Counted from the first letter of the stretch, positions 26,664 through 37,560 are shown. The stretch: DNA of 64,000 nucleotides from Sandaracinaceae bacterium (GCA_020633055.1 JACKEJ010000005.1:682001-746000); one strand, 5' to 3'. The notes: generated by a model from the letters alone, not told the origin. Translations and numbers: made by a program.

Positions 26664-27639
26664 GGATGACTCCTGGTGCCTCGGGGGCGACCGCCGTGCT
26701 GAACATGACCTCGGCCTTGGCCGGCTCGGACTCGTCTGCGAACTTCACCACCGCGTCGATGCGCGTGTCCACCTCGGCGTCGATGTCGTCGAGCTGGTCC
26801 TCGCTGACGCCCAGCTCCATGAGGAAGCGGCGCGCCACCACCACCGGGTCGCGCAGCTTGCGCTCCTCCAGCTCGGCCTGGGAGCGGTACTTGGCCGGGT
26901 CGCTCATGGAGTGCCCGCGGAAGCGGTAGGTGCTGATCTCGATGAACGTCGGCCCCTCGCCCTTGCGCGCGCGGTCCACCGCGACGCCGATGCGCTCCGC
27001 CGTGACGCGCACGTCGTGCCCGTCGAAGTGGTCGCCGGCCATGCCGTAGCCCTGCGCCTTGAGCGTGAGGTCGGAGATGGCGCTGGTGCGCGACATGGGC
27101 GTGCCCATCGCGTACTGGTTGTTCTCGCACACGAACACGATGGGGAGCTTCCACAGCCCCGAGAGGCTCATGGCCTCGTGGAAGCCGCCGATGTTGGTGG
27201 CCCCCTCTCCGAAGAAGCAGATGGTGACCCGCCCGTCGCCCGTGTACTTGCTCTTGAACGCGGCGCCGGCCGCGAGCGCCAGGTGGCCGCCGACGATGCC
27301 CCAGCCGCCCATGAAGTTGGTCTCGGCGTCGAAGAAGTGCATGGACCCGCCGAGCCCACGCGCGCAGCCCGTGTCCTTGCCGAACAGCTCGGCCATGCCC
27401 GCCTCGGGCGCCATCCCGCGAGCCAGCGTGATGCCGTGGTCGCGGTAGGTCTGGAACACGTAGTCCTCGGGCTGCAGCGCCGCGCTGGCTCCGACGGCGA
27501 TGGCCTCCTGCCCGATGTAGAGGTGCAGAAAGCCCCCGATCTTGCCCTGCGCGTAGGCGCGGGCCGCCTCTTCCTCGAAGCGGCGAATCAACATCATCGT
27601 CCGGTATTGCTCGATCAGCGTGTCGGTGTCCGTGGGCAC
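26650..27639 (-). CDS. pdhA: Pyruvate dehydrogenase E1 component, alpha subunit
   Basis: A 329-residue subunit carrying the thiamine diphosphate motif, GDGRVTICFFGEGATN through to ENNQYAMGTP (GDG...NN). The regulatory loop region is YRFRGHSMSDPAKYR. The start at 27639 has GGAGG about 6 bases upstream. It is the first gene of the pdh operon. A TTTCAC-type palindrome lies about 28 bases upstream and may be an operator. Confidence 0.96.
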   Translation of the reverse strand: MPTDTDTLIEQYRTMMLIRRFEEEAARAYAQGKIGGFLHLYIGQEAIAVGASAALQPEDYVFQTYRDHGITLARGMAPEAGMAELFGKDTGCARGLGGSMHFFDAETNFMGGWGIVGGHLALAAGAAFKSKYTGDGRVTICFFGEGATNIGGFHEAMSLSGLWKLPIVFVCENNQYAMGTPMSRTSAISDLTLKAQGYGMAGDHFDGHDVRVTAERIGVAVDRARKGEGPTFIEISTYRFRGHSMSDPAKYRSQAELEERKLRDPVVVARRFLMELGVSEDQLDDIDAEVDTRIDAVVKFADESEPAKAEVMFSTAVAPEAPGVIHGDA

Positions 27640-27667
27640 GTTCGGCCTCCTGCTGCCGCGGTGTCAA

Positions 27668-27834
27668 TTTCACAAAAACGTGTAAAGCGCAGCCGAGCGG
27701 GTTCTACTCGCACCCGGGGGACAGCGCTACGACGTCTGGACGCAAACACGTCCACCGGCCGTAATGTTTCACCCAAAGCAAGAGCCCGAGCCTATCAGGG
27801 GTCCCCAGCGGCACGCAGTGAAATCGCGGTGAAA
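27668..27834. promoter_or_regulatory. TTTCAC/GTGAAA motifs upstream of pdhA
   Basis: In the 211 bases between pdhA and the esterase gene, TTTCAC occurs at 27668-27673 and 27767-27772, and its complement GTGAAA at 27818-27823 and 27829-27834. On the minus strand the first forms an imperfect palindrome, TTTACAC-GTTTTT-GTGAAA, just before pdhA. Recurrence of an AT-rich hexamer in such GC-rich DNA suggests a regulator binding region. The regulator is unknown. Confidence 0.35.
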
Positions 27835-27851
27835 GGACCGCCGTCGCGGGC

Positions 27852-28559
27852 TCAGAGCACGCGCTGCAGGAACGCCTCGAAGCTCTTGAGCACGTCCATG
27901 GGGATCTCGTGACCGCCACGGAAGGGCACGAACTGGACGCTACAGCCCGCGTTCGTGAGCTCGTCACGCAGCCGCTCGGCGAAGCCGAAGCCCAGCATGG
28001 CGTCCGACGTCCCGTGGCTCTGGAAGACGGGTACGGCGCGGCGCGCGGCCATCCCCGGCACCCAGCGCTCGCTGGCAAGCAGCGTCCCGGACAGCACCGC
28101 GAGCCCCGCAAAGTCGCGGCCCCCGGCGAAGGTCACGTCGCAGGCCAGCATGGACCCCTGCGAGAACCCACCGAGGACCGTCTGGGCGTCCGTCACGCCG
28201 AGCTCCGCCTGCAGCGCATCGAGCATGGCGACGACCGCGTCGTGCGCGCCTGTCAGGCCCGGGGGCAGCTCGTGGGTGAGGTCACGCGGCTGACCGCTGC
28301 TCAAGGCGCGCTCCACGGCGGCCATGTCGATCTCCCACCAGGCGCGCGCCCCGAACATGCCGGGCAGCGCGTGAGGCGCCGCAGGGAACGCGAAGCGCAC
28401 GGCGCGGTCCACGCCGAGGACACGGTAGAGGCCGACGAGGTCGTCCCCCGAGGCCCCGAAGCCGTGCATGAGCACCACCAACGGACCGTCACCCCCACCT
28501 TCGCGGTCGGTGCCGCCAGCGAGGACCACGTCAAGGGGACCGAATCGCGCGCGCTTCAT
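27852..28559 (-). CDS. Phospholipase/carboxylesterase-type alpha/beta hydrolase
   Basis: A 235-residue cytoplasmic serine esterase. The oxyanion region is VVLMHGFGASGDDLVG, the nucleophile is in LGGFSQGSMLACDV (GxSxG), the acid is in SHGTSDAMLGF and the histidine is in FRGGHEIP. This is the order of the carboxylesterase/thioesterase group (YpfH and acyl-protein thioesterase-like). The natural substrate is unknown. The ATG at 28559 overlaps the stop of the upstream zinc-ribbon gene (ATGA), so the two are coupled. Confidence 0.9.
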   Translation of the reverse strand: MKRARFGPLDVVLAGGTDREGGGDGPLVVLMHGFGASGDDLVGLYRVLGVDRAVRFAFPAAPHALPGMFGARAWWEIDMAAVERALSSGQPRDLTHELPPGLTGAHDAVVAMLDALQAELGVTDAQTVLGGFSQGSMLACDVTFAGGRDFAGLAVLSGTLLASERWVPGMAARRAVPVFQSHGTSDAMLGFGFAERLRDELTNAGCSVQFVPFRGGHEIPMDVLKSFEAFLQRVL

Positions 28560-29029
28560 GGGTCGGGTTGTAGCAGGCCCGACGCGGGATGCCGGCTGGG
28601 GCCCCCAGCGCTCGTGTCGACGCCGCTGCCGCTCGGGCTGCCAGCGCCGTTCGCACCGAGTGATCCGCTGAGGAGTGGCCAGAGCAAGAGCAGCAGCAAG
28701 CAAGCCGCCACAGCCAAGAGCAGGCGCAGCTCGAGGCCAGACCGATCCGAGCTGCCGCCCGCGCCTCCGCCCGCCTTGGGGCGGGCGAGGTCCATCACAG
28801 CCTCGAGCTCGCGGGTGAGCGCCTCGTGCTCCGGGTGGTCGTCCGGTACGAGCTGGAGCGCGCGTTGGTATGCGCGGGTGGCCATCTCGAAGTCGCGCGA
28901 CATCTGGCCGATGCGCGCCCGGGTGCGCAGCTCGGCGAGGGTGCTGGCATGCACGAGCGCGCCGCAGTCGCACACGCGGTCGTAAATGCTCAGGGGCGCG
29001 CCACACGCTTGGCAGGAGCCGTTGCTCAC
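28556..29029 (-). CDS. Zinc-ribbon and single-helix membrane protein
   Basis: A 157-residue protein of unknown function. It begins with a cysteine cluster, CQACGAPLSIYDRVCDCGA (CxxC...CxC), likely one zinc site. A helical, TPR-like hairpin follows (MATRAYQRALQLVPDDHPEH). A transmembrane helix near residue 110 (LLLAVAACLLLLLLWPLL) leads to a short disordered tail. The start is uncertain: GTG at 29029 or 29050 is preferred, because an ATG at 29209 would run into the clpB start region. Its stop overlaps the esterase start. Confidence 0.65.
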   Translation of the reverse strand: MSNGSCQACGAPLSIYDRVCDCGALVHASTLAELRTRARIGQMSRDFEMATRAYQRALQLVPDDHPEHEALTRELEAVMDLARPKAGGGAGGSSDRSGLELRLLLAVAACLLLLLLWPLLSGSLGANGAGSPSGSGVDTSAGGPSRHPASGLLQPDP

Positions 29030-29211
29030 TGCGAGGTTGTAGCGCGTCACGGCGCGTGCGCGAACCCCGTTGCGCACTCGGAGGGGATGCTTAGCTTGGC
29101 AAGGCCTGTGTGACGCGGAGCCGAGAGAACCGCTCGACGCCGCAACGCATGGGACAACCCCGACACACTGGGCACGGCGAGCAGAGGCTCCGCCGTGAGA
29201 TGGAGACACGA

Positions 29212-31830
<2,619 letters not shown>

Positions 31831-31889
31831 GCGCAGCTCGCGCCGCTTCGGACGGGGCGTCAGCTCGGAGGGGGGAGGTTGTCGCGAAC

Positions 31890-32023
31890 GGGAGAGGGGA
31901 GCGCCAGGCACGGGCCCGGTCGCGCAGGCGCTCCCTGCGGTGCCTCCCCGTTTTCGGCGCGTCGCTGCGCGACGCTTGAAAACGGGACCCCCCGACACCC
32001 GTCGCCTGGCGCTCCCCTCTCCC
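31890..32023. repeat. Nested inverted repeat between clpB and the CPBP protease gene
   Basis: Three concentric stems share one axis. The outer arms are 31890-31909 and 32004-32023, perfect over 20 bases (GGGAGAGGGGAGCGCCAGGC and its complement). The middle arms are 31947-31955 and 31978-31986 (CCCGTTTTC with GAAAACGGG). The inner hairpin is 31959-31965 and 31969-31975 (GCGTCGC with GCGACGC, three-base loop). The 31831-32295 spacer holds no credible gene. This may be a structured RNA, a cruciform or a non-autonomous element. Confidence 0.7.
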
Positions 32024-32104
32024 TTGGTGACGTCCTTGGCCGGGGTTGGCGCGACCAAGTCTCGTGGGGCCTCGAGGTTCGCTCTTTGGGCGAGGAAAGC
32101 TCAG

Positions 32105-32170
32105 CTGAACGCGACGCGGACGGTTGGGGGCCAGGGAAGCCAGACTGAGCGCGACGCGCACGGTGTGGGG
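32105..32170. repeat. Imperfect direct repeat of about 26 bases
   Basis: CTGAACGCGACGCGGACGG at 32105 recurs as CTGAGCGCGACGCGCACGG at 32145, both followed by a G-rich run. They are spaced 40 bases apart in the gene-free spacer before the CPBP gene. They may be tandem protein-binding sites or a duplication scar. Confidence 0.45.
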
Positions 32171-32295
32171 TGATCGGGTGCACGACCATGTCCCGCGCGC
32201 GGCGGCGCCGCGTGTGGCCTCGACCGGATGGTTGCGCGCGCGCTGGTGGCGGCGCGGTGGTCGACGAGGTGGTGGGGGCCTGATAAGGGGTGGGC

Positions 32296-33195
32296 GTGAG
32301 CGCGGCGCCCCCGAGCCAAGAACGCCCCGACACGGACGACCATGCCCCGACGCTGAGTGTGCCGGCGTCCGTCGGGCTGACGGCGCTGGCGTTCGTGCTG
32401 ACGCACGGGTTGTTCTACGTAGCGGGGGCGCTGTACGCGCTGCGCGAGGGGGACGCGCTGCCCGAGGGCTTGGCGCATGGGGTCGTGATGGCGCGCGCCG
32501 ACGCGCTGGTGCATGGGCTCGCGCTCGCGTTCGGGCTCGGGACCGCGACGCTGTTGGCCACGCTGCGTGGGGGCGCTGGGGCCCTCGGTGTGCGGGAGCG
32601 AGTCGGGCTCGTTGCCGTCGGGCGGGCCGCCCTGCCCTGGGCCGCATTGCTGGGCGCGAGCGTGCACGTGGCGGGCGCGGAGCTGGTGAACGTGCTGCGT
32701 GAGGTCTGGCCGCTCACCCCAGCCGCGGACGTAGCGCAGCAGCACTTGCTGACGCCGCGCACGTGGCAGGACGGCCTGGGTGCCGTGCTGGCCTTCGTCG
32801 CGCTCGCTCCGTTGGCGGAGGAGGTGCTCTTCCGCGGAGTGCTGTTCCCGGGGATGACGCGCCACTATGGACACGCGTGGTTCGCGATCGCGCTGTCGTC
32901 GCTGCTCTTCGGGGTCACGCACGTGGAGCCCGTCGCCATCTTCTACGCGACGCTGATGGGCGCGGGGCTGGCGTGGCTGACCGTACGCGCACGCTCCGTG
33001 GTCCCGGCGCTGGTCGCGCACGCGGCGCACAACGCGGTGCCGCTGCTGCTGCCCGAGCGGGTCGTACGCATCGAAGGGCTCAACACGTTGGCGCAAGCGG
33101 GCTACCATCTGCACCCGTTGATCGTCCTGACCGCGACACTGAGCGCCCTGCTCGCCGCGCGCGCCCTGCTCCACAGCCTCACGAGCCCTCCCTGA
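32296..33195 (+). CDS. CPBP (CAAX/Abi) family intramembrane metalloprotease
   Basis: A 299-residue polytopic membrane protein with the Abi/CPBP signature: EEVLFRGVLFPG (EExxxR) on one helix, SLLFGVTH (FxxxH) on the next and VAHAAHN (HxxxN) near the C-terminus. These are the catalytic residues of glutamate-type intramembrane proteases such as Rce1. The substrate is unknown; some members give self-immunity or process peptides. GTG at 32296 has AAGGGG five bases upstream; GTG at 32290 is an alternative. It precedes the patatin gene by 3 bases and is likely in its operon. Confidence 0.88.
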   Translation: MSAAPPSQERPDTDDHAPTLSVPASVGLTALAFVLTHGLFYVAGALYALREGDALPEGLAHGVVMARADALVHGLALAFGLGTATLLATLRGGAGALGVRERVGLVAVGRAALPWAALLGASVHVAGAELVNVLREVWPLTPAADVAQQHLLTPRTWQDGLGAVLAFVALAPLAEEVLFRGVLFPGMTRHYGHAWFAIALSSLLFGVTHVEPVAIFYATLMGAGLAWLTVRARSVVPALVAHAAHNAVPLLLPERVVRIEGLNTLAQAGYHLHPLIVLTATLSALLAARALLHSLTSPP

Positions 33196-33198
33196 CGC

Positions 33199-34281
33199 AT
33201 GTCCGCACCTGACCTCCCCAAGCTCGGCCTGTCCATCCTCGGCGGAGGCGTGACCGGCGCCATGTACAGCGTGGGCGTGCTCGCGGCGCTCGAGGAGCAG
33301 CTCGAGGACTTCCGCGCGAGCGAGCTGGACGCCTACGTGGGCGCGGGCACCGGCGCCGTGCTCGCCGTGGGGCTCGCCGGGGGGCTCACGGCGCAGCGAC
33401 TGTACCGCGCGCTGCTGAACCCGGCCGACGACCTGTTCCCCATGAAGCGGCACCACCTGCTGCGCCTCGAGCGCCGGGAACTGCGGCGTGCCTTCGGGGC
33501 CACGGTGGCTGCGACCAAGAAGCTGTTCGGCAGCGTGCGCAAGCACCCCCTGGACGTCGACCTGTGGCACGAGGTGGACCGCTTCTTCGATGCACTCCCC
33601 GCGGGCGTGCTCACCATGGATGGCTTCGAGCAGTTCCTGGCCAGCGTCGTGGACCGGCGGGGCATCCCGGCCACGCTGGACGCGTTCGAGCGCCCAGTGC
33701 GGCTGATGGCGAACGACCTGGACGCCGGCACGCGCGTGGTCTTGGGCGAGGCGCCGCACGAACACACCAGCGTGGCGCGGGCCATGGTGGCGTCGTGCGC
33801 GGCCCCCGTGCTCTTCGCCCCCGTGGAGCTCGATGGGCGCGACTACATCGGCAGCAACGCGGGCGAGATGGGGCACGTGGACGTCGCGGCGCAGCTGGGA
33901 TGTGCCCACGTGCTGGTGCTGAACCCGCAGGTGCCCATCCGCGTGGGCCCGGACAGCTCGCGCGTGCAGCGCCTGCGCCAGCGCGGCCTCTTGTGGGTGT
34001 ACTCGCAGAGCTGGCGCATCGTGACCGAGTCGCGCCTGCTGCAGGGGCTCGAGCGCTTCGCCAAGGCGCACCCCGAGGTGGCGCTGCACCTGATCGAGCC
34101 CGAACGCGACGACACGACGATGTTCACGCACTCACCGATGAACTTCGCAGCCCGGCGCGAGATCCTGGAGGACGCCTACCGTCGCACCACCCTCGCGCTC
34201 CGGAACCCGCAGCACCCCCTGCGGGCGGCGCTCGAGGCGGCCGGGAGACAGGTGCGGGAGTCGCAAGGCGACGCGGGCTGA
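33199..34281 (+). CDS. Patatin-like protein lacking the catalytic Ser and Asp
   Basis: A 360-residue patatin-fold protein. The oxyanion loop is intact (LSILGGGVTGAMYSVGVLAA). The nucleophile elbow should read GxSxG but is VGAGTGAV, with Gly in place of Ser. The catalytic DGG/A motif after the conserved LDGRDY is replaced by IGSNAGEMGHVD. Other family segments remain, such as VARAMVASCAAPVLFAPVEL. A lipid-binding or regulatory pseudo-hydrolase is inferred. It directly follows the CPBP gene. A divergent active member using another residue cannot be excluded. Confidence 0.82.
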   Translation: MSAPDLPKLGLSILGGGVTGAMYSVGVLAALEEQLEDFRASELDAYVGAGTGAVLAVGLAGGLTAQRLYRALLNPADDLFPMKRHHLLRLERRELRRAFGATVAATKKLFGSVRKHPLDVDLWHEVDRFFDALPAGVLTMDGFEQFLASVVDRRGIPATLDAFERPVRLMANDLDAGTRVVLGEAPHEHTSVARAMVASCAAPVLFAPVELDGRDYIGSNAGEMGHVDVAAQLGCAHVLVLNPQVPIRVGPDSSRVQRLRQRGLLWVYSQSWRIVTESRLLQGLERFAKAHPEVALHLIEPERDDTTMFTHSPMNFAARREILEDAYRRTTLALRNPQHPLRAALEAAGRQVRESQGDAG

Positions 34282-34365
34282 ACCCGACGCGTGCGGCGCG
34301 TGCACGCGGTGTGATAGGAACACTCGGTGGGTTCGGCACGATGTCGGCCACGGAGACGGAGAGAC

Positions 34366-34803
34366 ATGAAGCGATACAAGTTCGTGGCGGTGTTGATGGC
34401 GATGCTGGGGCTCGGGTGTGGCGACGACGCGACGGGGCCTGCTGGTCCGCAGGGACCGGCGGGTCCGACCGGGCCGCAGGGTCCCGCTGGCGCGGCGGGG
34501 CAGGCAGGAGCTGCAGGCGCGCAGGGGCCCATGGGCCTCCCGGGGAACAACACCTTGACGATCGAGACGGAGACCTGTGTGACGGCCGGGAGCTTCTCGT
34601 GCACGGTCACCTGCTCGGGCGTGGGCGCCATCGCCATCGCAAGCGCGGGCTACGAGACGGCCGCGACGGGCTCCATCTACATCAACTCGCAAGGCCAACC
34701 CGAGAGCGATCCCGGCTCGTGGCAGTTCGACTTCGGCACCGAGGGCGCGGAGTTGGACGTCGACCTGGTCGCCTCCGCGGTCTGCTTCACCCCGCCCGAG
34801 TGA
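34366..34803 (+). CDS. Collagen-like lipoprotein
   Basis: A 145-residue exported protein. The lipoprotein signal is KFVAVLMAMLGLGCG, with the acylated Cys directly before a short spacer. Thirteen uninterrupted Gly-X-Y triplets follow (GPAGPQGPAGPTGPQ... ending GLPGNN). Seven have Pro in the X position and one in the Y position. The C-terminal domain of about 85 residues starts TLTIETETC and contains four cysteines (ETC, SFSC, VTC, AVC), likely disulfides, and may seed trimerisation. The start at 34366 has a GGAGA-type site upstream. Its stop overlaps the GTG start of a 2OG-Fe(II) oxygenase gene (GTGA), tying the two together. Confidence 0.85.
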   Translation: MKRYKFVAVLMAMLGLGCGDDATGPAGPQGPAGPTGPQGPAGAAGQAGAAGAQGPMGLPGNNTLTIETETCVTAGSFSCTVTCSGVGAIAIASAGYETAATGSIYINSQGQPESDPGSWQFDFGTEGAELDVDLVASAVCFTPPE

Positions 34804-35354
34804 GCGAGCGCGCACCGAGCTCTGGCCCGTCCACGCCGCTCCAGATCCTGGACGACCTCGCTCCCGAGGCGCTCCGGGCGGCGGTGTGGGGCGCGTGCCT
34901 AGCGCCGCGCTGGTCGTTCGGCAACCGCTCCACCACGTCGCAGAGCAGCCGTCCGTTCTGGATGATGGATCTCGACGGGGTCGCGGCAGCGGACCAGCTG
35001 TTCGAGCACGCGCGTCCGACGTGCGAGCGACTCGCGGGCGCGCCGTTGCGCGTGTTGCGGCAGTACGCCAACGGGCACACCTATGGCCTGGGTGGGCGCC
35101 CGCACCACGACGACATCCGCCCGGGGACGTACACGTTGCTGTACTATCCCATGCCCGCGTGGGAGCCCGCCTGGGAGGGTGAGACGCTGTTCTTCGACGC
35201 GCGTGGGAACGTGGCCGCGGGCATCGCCCTCGCGCCCAACCGAGGCGTGTTCTTCGACGCCCGCATGGCGCACTCGGCCCGCGCGCCAAGTCGTGACTGT
35301 GCGGAGCTGCGCGTCACCATCGCGTACAAGCTCATCGTGGCCTCTGCGAGCTGA
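34800..35354 (+). CDS. 2OG-Fe(II) oxygenase, prolyl-hydroxylase-like
   Basis: A 184-residue cytoplasmic enzyme of the 2-oxoglutarate/iron dioxygenase superfamily. The metal triad is HHDD (HxD) in the GRPHHDDIRPGTYTLLYYPM region and His in FFDARMAHSARAP. A downstream Arg (ELRVTIAYKL) is suited to bind 2-oxoglutarate. WEGETLFF is the usual GGEL-type strand. This layout is that of prolyl 4-hydroxylase-type enzymes. The GTG at 34800 overlaps the stop of the collagen-like lipoprotein gene, so a Pro in the collagen triplets is the obvious candidate substrate; that link is inferred. It converges on another hydroxylase at 35428. Confidence 0.8.
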   Translation: MSERAPSSGPSTPLQILDDLAPEALRAAVWGACLAPRWSFGNRSTTSQSSRPFWMMDLDGVAAADQLFEHARPTCERLAGAPLRVLRQYANGHTYGLGGRPHHDDIRPGTYTLLYYPMPAWEPAWEGETLFFDARGNVAAGIALAPNRGVFFDARMAHSARAPSRDCAELRVTIAYKLIVASAS

Positions 35355-35427
35355 GGCGCGACCTCAGACCTCGGCGCCGGTGCAGGCCGGGTTCGAATTC
35401 GGTTCGCGTGCGCGCCGCCGGGCGGCC

Positions 35428-36102
35428 TCAGACCTCGCCCCACTGCCGCAGCAGGTTGGCGTGGCTCTTGACCAGCAGGTCGTAGGCGCGGCTCTTCCCT
35501 TCGGACGCGTGCACCAGCTCCATGGCCACGCTCAGGTCCCACAGGGTCTCGCGCTGCTGCGGGTCGCGCACCAGGCTCTGCACCCAGCCGATGACCACCA
35601 GGCGCTCCCCCTCGGTGACCTCGCGCACCTCGTGCAGCTGCCCCGTGGGGTAGCACAGCAGGTGCCGGGCTGGGAGCTTGAAGCGGGCGTCGCCGCTGCC
35701 GGTCTCGAGGCTCAGCTCGCCCCCCGCGTAGCTCGCGGGGTCACTGAGGAAGAGCGTGAAGGAGAGATCGGCGCGCGCGTGCACGGCCCCGTCGACCATC
35801 ACGGCTGCGTCCACGTGCTTGCCGTAGTGCATGCCGGCGGAGTAGCGCGAGAGGCGCAGCGAGTGCATCTGCCGCGGCAGCGTCGCCGCACGGAACGCGG
35901 AGTGCCGGCCCAGCGCGACGCCGACGATGCGGGCCACGCGCGCGATGGACGGGTCGCCCTGCGCCATCTGCTCGTTGTGCTTGACCCCCGCGAGGCGCGG
36001 GCTGGCGCTACCCACCCCGGACACGAACGCGGTCTCGCGCGCGATGCCGCACAGCTCGGCCTGCTCCTCGGGCGTGATGACGTTGGCGAAGGTCTGCAGC
36101 AT
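35428..36102 (-). CDS. PKHD-type hydroxylase (YbiX/PiuC-like 2OG-Fe(II) oxygenase)
   Basis: A 224-residue enzyme starting MLQTFANVITPEEQAEL. Iron ligands are HVD in MHYGKHVDAAVM and His in YPTGQLHEVREV, with Arg in GERLVVIGW for 2-oxoglutarate. The GGELSLETG strand and the helical C-terminal tail (SRAYDLLVKSHANLLRQWGE) match the PKHD family, often linked to iron uptake receptors. No TonB receptor is nearby; instead it faces the collagen-like/oxygenase pair, with 73 bases between the stops. An ATG nine bases upstream (36111) is possible. It is divergent from the WS/DGAT gene. Confidence 0.9.
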   Translation of the reverse strand: MLQTFANVITPEEQAELCGIARETAFVSGVGSASPRLAGVKHNEQMAQGDPSIARVARIVGVALGRHSAFRAATLPRQMHSLRLSRYSAGMHYGKHVDAAVMVDGAVHARADLSFTLFLSDPASYAGGELSLETGSGDARFKLPARHLLCYPTGQLHEVREVTEGERLVVIGWVQSLVRDPQQRETLWDLSVAMELVHASEGKSRAYDLLVKSHANLLRQWGEV

Positions 36103-36132
36103 CGCGCCCATGGTGCAGTGTAGGATGTGCCC

Positions 36133-37560
36133 ATGCCATACCAGAAGCGCCTCGGTCCGCTCGACCTCTCGTTCCTCGCCGCCGAGACGCGCGAGTCGAT
36201 GATGCACGTGGGCGCGCTGATGCAATTCACGGTACCCGAGGGGGGCGGACACGAAGACTTCCTCGTGCACCTGATGGACGAGATCAAGCGCGACGCGAAC
36301 ATCGCGCACCCGTGGAACCTCAAGCTGCGTTACCCCGAGATGCTCGCGAACCCGCTGCAAGCCTGGGTGGAGGACGAGCGCTTCGACGCGGAGTACCACG
36401 TGCGACGCAGCGCGCTGCCGCGGCCAGGGGGCGAGCGTGAGCTGGGCATCCTCGTGTCGCGACTGCACAGCCACTCCATCGACTTCCACCGGCCGCCCTG
36501 GGAGGTGCACTTCATCGAGGGCCTCGGCGACAGACGCTTCGCCATGTATTTCAAGGTCCACCACTCGTTGGTCGACGGCTACACCGGCATGAAGCTCCTG
36601 TCGCGCTGCCTGTCGAGCGACGCGAGCGAGCGCGACACGCCGATGTTCTTCGAGCGCGGCACCCCCGAGCGCAAGTCGAACCGCGAGGAGGTGGCGCCCA
36701 CGCTGGCCGCTCTGATGGAGCGCGCGCGTGAAGAGTGGAGCGGCACGCGCGCGGCCGCGAACGCCCTCGGCCGCGTGATCCGCGCGGGGCGCCGCCACGA
36801 GCGCGACCTGATCGCGCCGCGCGAGGCGCCGCGCTCGGTGGTGAACCGCGCCATCGGTCGCAACCGACGCTTCGCCACCCAGCAGTTCGAGACCGAGCGC
36901 CTGCGCCAGGTCGCGCGGCGGCTGGACGGCACCATGAACGACGTCGTGCTCGCCCTTTGCGCCGGCGCGCTGCGCCGTCTGCTGGTGGACCTCGACATGC
37001 TGCCGACCGATCCGATGACGGCCATGATCCCCGTCAACACGCGACCCAAGGACGACCCGGGCGGCGGCAACGCGGTGGGGGCGGTGCTGGCCACGCTCGC
37101 GACGGACTTCGACGACGCCCTCGACCGCTTCCGCGCCATCGTCGCGTCCACGCGCGCCGCCAAGGAGCAGCTGGCCGGCCTCTCGCAGAACGCGGTGCTG
37201 CAGTACAGCGCGGCCATCATTGCGCCGGTGCTGTTCTCGCAGATCCCCGGGGCCGCCGAGCGCGTACGCCCCGCGTTCAACGTGGTGGTGTCGAACGTGC
37301 CCGGCCCGCGCAAGCACCTCTACTTCCGCGGGCACCGGCTGGACGCGTACTACCCCCTGTCGATCCCCTTCCACGGCTACGCGCTGAACATCACCGTGGT
37401 GACCTACGTGGACACGCTCAACTTCGGCTTCACCGCGGACCGCGACGCGCTGCCGCACATGCAGCGCCTGGCCCTGTACGCGCGCGACGCCCTCGAAGAG
37501 CTGGAGGCGGTCATCGCGCCGCTGCCGGACGATGCGCACGACGCCCCGGCGGTCTCGTAA
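36133..37560 (+). CDS. Wax ester synthase / diacylglycerol acyltransferase
   Basis: A 475-residue bifunctional acyltransferase making triacylglycerols or wax esters from acyl-CoA. It begins PLDLSFLAAETRESMMHVGA. The active site is KVHHSLVDGYTG (HHxxxDG). Further family motifs are NDVVLALCAGALRRLL and FNVVVSNVPGPR. Length is normal. The start at 36133 is preferred over GTG at 36127. Storage-lipid formation is expected in myxobacteria. Confidence 0.93.
   Translation: MPYQKRLGPLDLSFLAAETRESMMHVGALMQFTVPEGGGHEDFLVHLMDEIKRDANIAHPWNLKLRYPEMLANPLQAWVEDERFDAEYHVRRSALPRPGGERELGILVSRLHSHSIDFHRPPWEVHFIEGLGDRRFAMYFKVHHSLVDGYTGMKLLSRCLSSDASERDTPMFFERGTPERKSNREEVAPTLAALMERAREEWSGTRAAANALGRVIRAGRRHERDLIAPREAPRSVVNRAIGRNRRFATQQFETERLRQVARRLDGTMNDVVLALCAGALRRLLVDLDMLPTDPMTAMIPVNTRPKDDPGGGNAVGAVLATLATDFDDALDRFRAIVASTRAAKEQLAGLSQNAVLQYSAAIIAPVLFSQIPGAAERVRPAFNVVVSNVPGPRKHLYFRGHRLDAYYPLSIPFHGYALNITVVTYVDTLNFGFTADRDALPHMQRLALYARDALEELEAVIAPLPDDAHDAPAVS

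Noticed and set aside
35388..35402. CCGGGTTCGAATTCGG, resembling a tRNA T-arm
   Set aside because: The stem pairs poorly, no acceptor, D or anticodon arm fits around it, and it lies in a 73-base gap.
35428..37539. Long minus-strand frame extending the PKHD hydroxylase to 703 codons
   Set aside because: The part beyond 36111 is antisense to the WS/DGAT gene and has no family features; the hydroxylase begins at 36102 or 36111.
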